From positions 1 to 8,900 of the forward strand of contig JBMYQA010000264.1 in NCBI GenBank assembly GCA_049600855.1: a stretch of 8,900 nt of DNA, in the 5' to 3' direction. The translations under genes and the position numbers were made by a program. Every line of letters begins with the position of its first letter. Positions within the stretch are counted from its first letter, which is position 1. Shown here piece by piece: positions 1-7,800 of this stretch. The notes under the pieces were generated by a model. It did not search any database. It saw only the letters and a program-made list of their open reading frames with translations, and was not told the DNA's origin. This DNA is from JBMYQA01 sp049600855 (lineage in GTDB: Bacteria > Bacteroidota > Bacteroidia > Cytophagales > Flammeovirgaceae).

Positions 1-3000
1 TACTTTGTCGGCTCCTCTTTTAATTTCGGTGAGTATGGTGAGGCAATCGCCATGCACCGTTTCAAGTTGAAGCTCTTTTTTGAGTTGTTTAATTGCTTGA
101 AGTTCTTTACGGATTAAGGTTACATCATCCATTTTTTCCAACTCATTGTATTTAGTCAGTACCTCATGGAGGTCATTCACAATGATGTCTAAGGCATAAA
201 CGCCACTTACGACATAATTAATTGGATTGTTTACTTCATGGGCAATGCCAGCCGTAAGTGTACCTAAAGCTGCCATTTTCTCCCGCTGAATCAATTGAAC
301 CTCCGCAGCTTTGAGTTCATTATGTGCATCTTCTGCCAACTTTCTACTCGCTTGTTCTTGAGTGAGTGTTTCCTCTAATTTGCGCGTCATATGACTCAAA
401 TTTTCATTGATGGCGAGTAGTTCACTATTGTATTGGCGGATTTCTTCTTCTGAAACGCGTAGTTGAGCTTCGCTTGTAGCTAATTTTTTATTGGCTGATT
501 CTAATTCTTCATTAGCAGCTTTAAGCTCTTCCCGAGATTCTTCCAAATGTTTGTTTTTTTCTTGAATCTCTTGCGTTCGTTCAGATACTACTTGTTCTAA
601 ATAAAGTTTTTGTTTTGCAATTTTTCGTAAACGATATTGATAAATACTATTGATTAAAAAGGCAACAAATAATACTAATATTGCTTTCACATACCACAAT
701 TGCCAAAAAGGGGGATGAATCACGATTTCTAATTCTACAGGAGTTTTATTCCAAACGCCATCATTATTGGTGGCTTTTACCTGAAAAGTGTAGGTATCTG
801 CGGCTAAGTTAGTATAAGTCGCAAAAGGCGTACGGGCATCGGTAAAGTTCCATTGTTCATCAAAACCGACCATTCGATAGGCAAACTTATTTTTACTTTG
901 ATTGGCATAGTGCATGGCGGAAAAATAGAGTGAAAATACACTCTCATCACGATTTAAGTCTAACCGATTGTAATAGGAAATGTGTTTGGCTAAATGATGG
1001 CGATCTTGCAGTTGCAGATGCCCGATGGTAATGTCGCGATTAAATATTTTGAGGTTGGTAATCACAGGAAAAGCCTGTTGCTTGTTATCTTGAATTTCTT
1101 CTGGATAAAAGAAGTTTAGGCCTTTGATACCTCCAAAAAATAGCTGTCCATCACTTGCTTGCACATAAGCTCCTGTATTGAATTCGTTATCTTGAAGTCC
1201 ATCGTACACATCGTAGTTACGAAAGGCTTCTGTATTCGGATTAAACTTTGAAATGCCTCTATTCGTACTCATCCAGAGGTTTTCATATTGGTCAATGAGA
1301 ATAGCGTAGACGTAATTGTTGGGTAATCCATTACTCTGATCATAGGTTTTGAATAAGCCTTTTTCTTCGTCTACCAATTGCTGAATTCCCCCACCAGCAG
1401 TCGCTATCCAAATTTTGTGATTTCCATCACTTGTCACAGATTTGATGGCATTGGTCGCCATGCTCGGATGACTTTCGATGACATACGCTTTAAGTGTATC
1501 TGTAGCTAAATCTATGCGATTGAGTCCATTCCACGTACTCACCCAAAGTGTCGAATCACGACCTAAATGAATGGCGGTAATGGCATGCGAACTGATTTGA
1601 TAGGGAGCCTTTTGATCAGGGGCGTACTGTGTCCATTTTTCTTGGGCGGTATTTGGGTGTTGCCAACGGATTAAGCCTTTATAAGCAGTACCAATCCAAA
1701 TGGTGTTGGCATCAGTTTGCGTAATGACCCGAATATCTGTGTCATTCAATGGTAATGCATCTGAGTTTATGCGTCTGAACCGATTGCTTTTGGGCGAATA
1801 CACACATAAACCTGCATTGCCCGTGCCCACATACAACTGATGATCGTATGGACTCATATACAGGGACCGTATGATGTTGCCGCTCAAGCTATTATTGGTA
1901 TTGCCTTTAAAGAATGTTGTTACTTGTTGCGTTTGAGCATCTACTTTATTTAAGCCTTTTTGCGTGCCCACCCAAATGTTTCCTGATTCATCTTTACAGA
2001 TTGAGCGAATAATTGGTGAAGAAAAGCGAGTGCCAGGCATCAAGTGAAACTTATTTCGAGAACGATCATATTTGCTGATGCCACCAAAATAGGTTCCAAA
2101 CCATAGGGTTGATGTACGATCTTCGAAAATGGAATATACCCGATTATTGCTTAGCGAGAATTTATCATCACTTGCATGTGTGAAAGAGGTAAATACCAAT
2201 TGATCTATTTTTTCTTGAACCAATACCAATCCCCCAAAAGTACCGAGCCAAATGTTGTTATTACTATCTTGAAAAGAAGAAATAATCCTCCTGTCGGGTA
2301 AGCGTTGATCATTGCCTTTAATGACCTCTTTCCGCCCATCGGGATGTAAGATCAATAAACCATCGTAAGTGCCAAACCAAAATCGCGCTTGTTGGTCTTT
2401 CAAAATACTTCGTACCCAAAAATGAGGAAGCCCGGTGTCCGTGGTAATGGTGTGCGTGATTTTACGACTTTTTTTATCGATTACAATTACCCCACCATGC
2501 ATACCAACATACAGCTTTTCACGATCAATCTCCGCTATGGTATACACCCGTTCTTGTTGATGTGGCGAGAGCGGTTGATCTAGCTCACTTAATGTGGGTA
2601 CATATTCATAATTTTCCTTTTCTTTATCAAAGACAAAAAGCCCTTCGTTTGTGCCTAGCCAGAGGGTGTTTCCATCATTAAATAAGGCAAACACACTCAT
2701 CCCATTTTTTTGAATGAATTCCGTGCGGTAATTAGTGAAATCTTCTGTTGCTAAATCTAATTTAGAAATTCCCGTACCATCTAAGCCTAGCCAGAGGGTG
2801 TGCTCATCAATGCATAAACTAGAAATGGTATTTAAGGAAATGGAGTTGGAATCTGATTTGTTATGTATAAATGTTTTTACACCAAATCCATCGTACTTAT
2901 TTAAACCGTCTTGTGTGGCAATCCAAATGAAACCTTTCTGATCTTGTACAATATCGACAATGGTATTTTGAGTGAGTCCATCCTCTGCATTTAAGGTTTC

Positions 3001-3078
3001 GAAACGAATGGTATGACTTTGAGGGTAAATCCCAAAAGGTAAGAGCAGTAATAAGCATGTTATAAAATAATTCCGCAT
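1..3078 (-). CDS. Two-component sensor histidine kinase with two beta-propellers and Y_Y_Y domain (HTCS-like), 3' end missing
   Basis: Likely an inner-membrane sensor kinase that reads a periplasmic signal and autophosphorylates on histidine. The frame is open for 1026 codons and runs off the left edge. ATG at 3078 is chosen because a signal peptide follows at once (residues 1-20, with LLLLLPFGIY) and no in-frame ATG lies between it and the upstream stop; AAAGGA sits 4 bases before it. Residues about 35-660 hold fourteen Reg_prop-type blades, such as FIWIATQDGLNKYDG, TLWFGTYFGGISKYD and NIWVGTQKGLNKVD, which suits two seven-bladed propellers. A Y_Y_Y domain (about 710-786, with FAYRMVGFDEQW) and one membrane helix (about 793-813) follow, then a coiled coil (about 820-935) and the H-box AGIAHEVNNP with phospho-acceptor His947. 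The ATPase domain, and any receiver or AraC-type output domain of the Bacteroides HTCS family, would lie outside the window. The ligand is unknown; in HTCS relatives it is often a glycan fragment. Family assignment is firm; whether it is hybrid is undecided. Confidence 0.95.
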   Translation of the reverse strand, partial: MRNYFITCLLLLLPFGIYPQSHTIRFETLNAEDGLTQNTIVDIVQDQKGFIWIATQDGLNKYDGFGVKTFIHNKSDSNSISLNTISSLCIDEHTLWLGLDGTGISKLDLATEDFTNYRTEFIQKNGMSVFALFNDGNTLWLGTNEGLFVFDKEKENYEYVPTLSELDQPLSPHQQERVYTIAEIDREKLYVGMHGGVIVIDKKSRKITHTITTDTGLPHFWVRSILKDQQARFWFGTYDGLLILHPDGRKEVIKGNDQRLPDRRIISSFQDSNNNIWLGTFGGLVLVQEKIDQLVFTSFTHASDDKFSLSNNRVYSIFEDRTSTLWFGTYFGGISKYDRSRNKFHLMPGTRFSSPIIRSICKDESGNIWVGTQKGLNKVDAQTQQVTTFFKGNTNNSLSGNIIRSLYMSPYDHQLYVGTGNAGLCVYSPKSNRFRRINSDALPLNDTDIRVITQTDANTIWIGTAYKGLIRWQHPNTAQEKWTQYAPDQKAPYQISSHAITAIHLGRDSTLWVSTWNGLNRIDLATDTLKAYVIESHPSMATNAIKSVTSDGNHKIWIATAGGGIQQLVDEEKGLFKTYDQSNGLPNNYVYAILIDQYENLWMSTNRGISKFNPNTEAFRNYDVYDGLQDNEFNTGAYVQASDGQLFFGGIKGLNFFYPEEIQDNKQQAFPVITNLKIFNRDITIGHLQLQDRHHLAKHISYYNRLDLNRDESVFSLYFSAMHYANQSKNKFAYRMVGFDEQWNFTDARTPFATYTNLAADTYTFQVKATNNDGVWNKTPVELEIVIHPPFWQLWYVKAILVLFVAFLINSIYQYRLRKIAKQKLYLEQVVSERTQEIQEKNKHLEESREELKAANEELESANKKLATSEAQLRVSEEEIRQYNSELLAINENLSHMTRKLEETLTQEQASRKLAEDAHNELKAAEVQLIQREKMAALGTLTAGIAHEVNNPINYVVSGVYALDIIVNDLHEVLTKYNELEKMDDVTLIRKELQAIKQLKKELQLETVHGDCLTILTEIKRGADKV

Positions 3079-3107
3079 TTTATCCTTTCTACCAATAAAT
3101 ATCAACT

Positions 3108-3136
3108 CAATTGTATCGAGGTTTCCTATGCTCAAA
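3108..3136 (-). promoter_or_regulatory. Candidate Bacteroidota-type promoter for the sensor kinase gene
   Basis: On the minus strand TTTG (plus 3133-3136) is followed after 17 bases by TACAATTG (plus 3108-3115). Published Bacteroidota consensus elements are TTTG/TTG near -33 and TAnnTTTG near -7, spaced roughly 17-23, so this matches all of the first box and five of six fixed positions of the second. Transcription would begin near 3101 and give a leader of about 23 bases before the ATG at 3078. The call rests on motif and position only. Confidence 0.4.
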
Positions 3137-3244
3137 AAGTGAAACCCAATGAGAAGAAATGTGTTTGAGATCAAAAGAAAATAAAAACCATTACCTCATC
3201 AGCCATAAAGATAAATGATTTTACATAACTTCAATAAAGATTAG

Positions 3245-3352
3245 GCTTTCTTGCCTGAAAGTAATGGGTTTTATGCTAAAATCAGTTTCCATGATCACGA
3301 TGGCTTTGCGAATCTCAATCTCTCTTTTAACTTAGGCGTTTTCTTATTTTAA
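3245..3352 (+). other. Possible relic of an outer-membrane beta-barrel C-terminus
   Basis: Between an in-frame TAG at 3242 and a TAA ending at 3352 lies a 35-codon frame with no start codon. Its translation contains GFYAKISFHDHDG and ends in ANLNLSFNLGVFLF. Hydrophobic and polar residues alternate in two stretches joined by a polar turn, and the last residue is phenylalanine. This is what the final beta-hairpin of a Bacteroidota outer-membrane barrel looks like, including the aromatic end read by the BAM machinery. No upstream part of such a gene is visible, and a frame this short can arise by chance, so it is a weak call: gene debris or coincidence. Confidence 0.2.
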
Positions 3353-3364
3353 TTCAGTGAGGAG

Positions 3365-3451
3365 TAAGTAAATTCGAAGAAAAATAGGAATTTAATCCGT
3401 TTTGTTGGTAAGTAACAGGACATAATTATACCCAGTTACTTATTATACTTA
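3365..3451. promoter_or_regulatory. Cluster of four TAAGTA/TACTTA hexamers upstream of gatA
   Basis: TAAGTA occurs at 3365-3370 and 3409-3414, and its reverse complement TACTTA at 3437-3442 and 3446-3451. The second copy can pair with either inverted copy: TAAGTAAC (3409-3416) with GTTACTTA (3435-3442), and GGTAAGTA (3407-3414) with TACTTACC (3446-3453), each an 8-base perfect match. The cluster ends 24 bases before the gatA start, so it could be an operator array or two mutually exclusive leader hairpins. AT-rich composition makes chance recurrence possible. Confidence 0.3.
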
Positions 3452-3475
3452 CCACCACTATAAAATTAGGCAATA

Positions 3476-4894
3476 GTGTACAAATCGTATCGGGAAACAC
3501 GGCATGCGTTAAACACAGGTGAAACTACCTGTAAAGCTTTAGTAGAACATTATTTAGCAGCCATTGAATCGCAAAAGCAGTTGAATGCTTTTGTAGAAGT
3601 ATATGCCGAAGAAGCCTTGGAAAGAGCTGTCCAGATTGATGCCAAGTTGCAAAATGGACATGCTGGTAAACTAGCAGGTTTGGTCGTAGGCATTAAAGAT
3701 GTGATTTGTCAAGAAGATCATATCGTACAAGCTGGAAGTAAGATTTTAGATGGATTTGTTTCTCAATATTCAGCAACGGCTGTAGCACGTTTATTACAAG
3801 AAGATGCGATTGTGATTGGCCGACAAAATTGCGATGAATTTGGAATGGGCTCTTCCAATGAAAACTCTGCCTTTGGTCCAGTTAAAAATGTACACGATGA
3901 AACGCGCGTTCCTGGGGGATCTTCAGGCGCTTCGGCTGTAGCTGTGGCGGCGGGGATGTGTTTAGCCTCATTGGGAACCGATACGGGCGGTTCGGTTAGG
4001 CAACCTGCTGCTTTTTGCGGTGTGGTAGGCTTAAAGCCGACCTATTCCCGAATCTCACGCTATGGACTCATTGCTTATGCCTCTTCTTTCGATACCATTG
4101 GCGTTTTAGCAAATAATGCGGAAGATATTGCCGCCATTTTACAAATTATTGCGGGTAAAGATGATGTTGACGCAACCGTTTCAGCTAAACCCGTGCCCGA
4201 TTATCCTTCCCTATTAAATCAATCGACCAAGTTTCGCATCGGTTATATCCAAGAAACCATTGATAGTGAGGGAATTGATCCTGAAGTAAAAGCAGCTACA
4301 CTGGGCCGTATCGAAGCCCTCAAAGCCGCAGGACATCAGGTGGAAGAAGTACATTTTGATTTGTTAGATTACGTATTGCCCACCTATTACATCTTAACAA
4401 CTGCCGAAGCCAGTACCAACCTCTCCCGATTTGATGGGGCACGTTATGGTTACCGAAGTCCTGAAGCGCAGGATTTAGAAACGCTTTACAAAAAAAGCCG
4501 TTCAGAAGGCTTTGGCGCAGAAGTAAAACGAAGAATTATGCTGGGAACCTTTGTGTTAAGTGCCAGTTATTACGATGCATACTTCACTAAAGCGCAAAAA
4601 GTGAGGCGTTTAATCAAAGAAAAAACCGAAGCTTTATTGGAGGAATATGACTTTTTAGTGATGCCTACTGCTCCAAGTACGGCATTTGAAATTGGCCAAT
4701 ACGATGAAAGCGATCCCGTAGCCATGTACTTAGCCGATTTGTATACGGTACAAGCTTCTGTGGCGGGAGTGCCAGCCATTTCAGTACCCAATGGCAAAGA
4801 TAAAGCGGGCTTGCCCATAGGCTTCCAAATTGTAGCCAATGCCTTTGAAGAAGGGAAATTGCTAAATTTTGCGAATAGTTTGGTAACCGCTTAA
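3476..4894 (+). CDS. gatA: Glutamyl-tRNA(Gln) / aspartyl-tRNA(Asn) amidotransferase subunit A
   Basis: GatA is the glutaminase subunit of cytosolic GatCAB. It releases ammonia from glutamine, and GatB uses it to convert misacylated Glu-tRNA(Gln) (and in some species Asp-tRNA(Asn)) into the correct charged tRNA. The 472 residues are close to the family's usual length. The amidase-signature triad is intact: Lys74 in VVGIKDV, cis-Ser149 in PGGSSGAS and nucleophile Ser173 in TDTGGSVRQP. Its 75 and 24 residue spacings equal those I recall for S. aureus GatA (Lys79, Ser154, Ser178). FCGVVGLKPTYSRISRYGL is typical of GatA rather than of general amidases. The start is GTG at 3476: an in-frame TAG lies at 3467-3469, no ATG occurs before about codon 124, and the N-terminus aligns with the family from here. 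Only a weak AGG lies upstream. gatB and gatC are not in the window, so the gene looks monocistronic. Its stop overlaps that of the convergent LRR gene. Confidence 0.97.
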   Translation: MYKSYRETRHALNTGETTCKALVEHYLAAIESQKQLNAFVEVYAEEALERAVQIDAKLQNGHAGKLAGLVVGIKDVICQEDHIVQAGSKILDGFVSQYSATAVARLLQEDAIVIGRQNCDEFGMGSSNENSAFGPVKNVHDETRVPGGSSGASAVAVAAGMCLASLGTDTGGSVRQPAAFCGVVGLKPTYSRISRYGLIAYASSFDTIGVLANNAEDIAAILQIIAGKDDVDATVSAKPVPDYPSLLNQSTKFRIGYIQETIDSEGIDPEVKAATLGRIEALKAAGHQVEEVHFDLLDYVLPTYYILTTAEASTNLSRFDGARYGYRSPEAQDLETLYKKSRSEGFGAEVKRRIMLGTFVLSASYYDAYFTKAQKVRRLIKEKTEALLEEYDFLVMPTAPSTAFEIGQYDESDPVAMYLADLYTVQASVAGVPAISVPNGKDKAGLPIGFQIVANAFEEGKLLNFANSLVTA

Positions 4895-7800
4895 TTCCGT
4901 ATTCGACAATTGGGCAAGGTTTGTTTTAACTGCTCAATTGTTGTTTCTGGTATCTCCAGCCTGCGAAGGTTTAGTTCCTTTAAGTTAGTCAATTTTATGA
5001 AGCTTGACGGTAAGGTTTTAAGTTGCGTATTTCCAATATCTAAGTCATTCAAGTTCTGTAATTGATCAATTTCATTGGGCAGTTGGGCAAGTGGACTACC
5101 ATGCAGGCTTAACTTCTTTAGTTGGATTAAGGAGGTCAGTGCTTGGATGTCTTTGATTTGGGTATATTCCAAATGGAGTTTGGTCAGTTGTTTCAGGTGT
5201 TCGATTTCCTTGGGAATACTCGTAATGGGCGCATGAGTAATCGATAGCCGTTCTAAGCTTTTCAATTGAGTAAGTTCTGTAGAAAGCTCTTTTAGGGGTG
5301 TTCTTATCATGGATAAGGCTTTGAGATTGGTTAAGTTTTTAATGGAGCTAGGGAGTTGGGTTGTTGCTGTCATATCCAAATACAGTTCTTCTAGCTGTTT
5401 GAGCTCTCCGATGCTGTTAGGAATAATTCGAATAGGAGTAAAGCCGACATTTAATTTTTTGAGCGAAGGTAGTTTCCCGATGTTTAGGGGTAATAGTACA
5501 ATTTTGGTTTTTTGTAAATCCAATACTTCAAGGCCCTGTAACTGGTGTATTTCAGAAGGTAAAATGGATAAGTTAGAACCATTTAAGTATAAATTTCTTA
5601 ACCGCTTTAAGGATAAAATGGCAAGTGGCAACTGATTAATTCGGGCATAACGTAAGCTTAAGGTTTGTAGGTTTTCTAACTGCTGAATGGATCCTGGCAA
5701 ACTTGTATTCGGCCAATAGCCGATATTCAAGCGTTTTAAGCTGTTGAGCTCTCCAATGGATTCGGGCAGTTTGGTTAATTTTGTCTGACTCAAGTTTAAC
5801 TCTTGTAGTTGCTTCAATTGCCCAATGGATTCGGGCAAATCGGTAATGGGAACTTCACTTAATGACAAGTCTGTAAGCCTGCTGAGCTGCCCGATTTGTG
5901 GAGATAATTGGGTAATGGGAAGCTCATCTAAATCGAGGGTTTGGAGTTTACTGAGTTGGAAGATGGTTTCGGGTAATTCGCTAATGGCGCAACCATCTAA
6001 ATACAAATATTTTAAGTTGCTCAATTGCCCAATTTCCTGTGGTAAACGATTGATTTTCGAATCATTTAGGTGCAATCGTTCCAAGCGCTTCAATTGAGCA
6101 ATACCTGCTGAAATTTCTGTTACTGCGGTTCTACCAAGATCAAGTTCTTTTAATTTCTCCAGTTGCCAAATGCTGTTAGGCAGCTGTTGAATAGGCGTAT
6201 TTGTCAAGGAAAGCATCACTAAAGATTTGAGCTTTCCAATGGATTGGGGAAGTTCTTTAACTTTTGAATAGCCTAAATTTAAACTTTTCAGTAAACGAAG
6301 TTCCCCAATTGATTCGGGTAAAGTTTCAATCTTAGAAAAGCTTAACGACAAATATCTTAATTCTTTAAGTTTTCCTATGGAATTGGGGAGTTCAGCAGTG
6401 CTGGAGCCTCCAAATGATAGGTAAGTTAACTTGGAAAGTAAGCCAATTTCTTCAGGTAAATGGGTGAGTTTAGTTCTACTTAAATCTAACCAATCTAGCT
6501 TTGTTAAGTTGCCAATACTCGAGGGTAAAGAATCAATCGCTGTACTCGCTAAATATAGTTTTTCAAGCTGATTTAGTTGAGCGATTTTTGGAGGTAACTG
6601 CTTGATATTCGTCTTGCTTAAATCCAGCTTTTTTAGCTTTTTAAAGGATAAAATGACTGAAGGAAATTGGCGTATAGCGGTGGAGCCTAAGTCGATAGCC
6701 GTTAGGTTTTGCAATTGTGCAATTTCTTGAGGCAATGCTGAGATAGTTGTGCGCTTTAGGCTTAAATAGTTGAGTTTCTTTAGTTGTTGAATGCTTTTGG
6801 GAACGCTTGAAATGTTTGTATGGTAAAGCGATAATTCTGTAAGTTGATCCAGTGTAGTAATTACTTCTGGAAAACGAATGAAGCTTGTGCCTCCAAGTTT
6901 AAGCACGCTAAGTTGTTGAAGCTGACCAATACTTTTTGGGAGTTCTCGGATAAAGGTATGGTTTAAATTAAGAAAGGTTAATTGCTGCAATTGCCCTATT
7001 TCTTCTGGTAAATCTTCCAAATTGGTATTGGATAAAATCAGGCGTTGCAATTTGGTTAAACTCCCAATTTCTTTTGGAAGATGGTGGAAGTTATTGTAAG
7101 AGGCAGCTAAAACTTTCAATTGCTTTAACTGACCGATTTCGCGCGGTAAAGTATTGAGTTTAAGGTTATATAACTGTAGTTCTTGCAGTTTGTACAGTGA
7201 AAAAAGGGCTTGAGGTAGCGCGGTTAACTTTAAGCTACTGATGTCTAAAAACTCTAGTTCGGTGAGCAAATGGAGCTTTTTGGGTAATTGGTGGAGTAGG
7301 GTTAAGCCAAGATTGAGCGATTTAAGCTTTCGGAGCTGATGAAAGCTATTCGGCAATACTTCAATTTCACTGCGATACAAGTTTAAGTACGCTAAGTTGG
7401 TTAAATTCCCAATTTCTTCTGGCAGCGATTTGATTTCTGTACGATATAAATCAAGTACCCTGAGTTGGCTTAACTTTCCAATCTCTTTCGGTAAAGATTG
7501 CACATGGGTATATCTTAAATCTAAGACCTTTAGTTGATGAAGTTTTTGAATTTCAGCAGGTAAAGAAATAGTGTTTCTAAAGTTTGAGCTTCCCCCTAGT
7601 CGTAAAACTTCGAGTTGAGGATGAGCCAATATTGCTGAGGGGAATTTGGTAATATTGGTTTTACTTAAATCTAAGGCTTTGATGGTGGAGGTGAGTGCTT
7701 GGAGCGAATGAGCAACTGGATAGTGATTGCCCAAGGTATCTATCAAATAGTTAGTTTGATCTTTTTGAGCAAGGGCTAAACCATGTCGATCAAATTGACC

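Larger units (their letters stand above)
3079..3475. other. Divergent intergenic region between sensor gene and gatA
   Basis: This 397-base AT-rich stretch separates two divergently transcribed genes and should hold both promoters. It contains a plausible Bacteroidota promoter for the sensor (3108-3136), a 35-codon open frame with beta-barrel-like composition (3245-3352) and a TAAGTA/TACTTA hexamer cluster (3365-3451) just before gatA. No tRNA, riboswitch, terminator hairpin or insertion-sequence end was recognised. I found no convincing TAnnTTTG promoter for gatA. Confidence 0.7.

Noticed and set aside
2389..2941. Short plus-strand open frames at 2389-2583 and 2735-2941
   Set aside because: They lie antisense within the continuous sensor-kinase frame, have no recognisable domain and read as shadow sequence of the propeller blades.
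3121..3166. Plus-strand frame reading SYAQKVKPNEKKCV as the end of a signal peptide
   Set aside because: There is no start codon, the frame stops almost at once, and it overlaps the sensor promoter region.
3436..3464. TTACTT and TATAAA, 17 bases apart, as an E. coli-like promoter for gatA
   Set aside because: The start would fall only a few bases before the GTG codon, and this promoter type is not the norm in Bacteroidota; AT-rich chance match.
4807..4816. GGGCTTGCCC palindrome as a gatA terminator
   Set aside because: It lies inside gatA, about 75 bases before the stop, has a loop of at most four bases and no T-run after it.
4570..4839. Minus-strand 89-codon open frame
   Set aside because: It is wholly antisense to the conserved C-terminal half of gatA and resembles no known protein.
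5309..6097. Plus-strand open frames at 5309-5635 and 5825-6097
   Set aside because: Both are antisense to the LRR array; their repetitive composition simply mirrors the 69-base repeat on the other strand.
4984..7533. Regular 69-base periodicity as a possible CRISPR or satellite array
   Set aside because: The period follows codons of a continuous LRR protein, units are diverged, and there is no repeat/spacer alternation.
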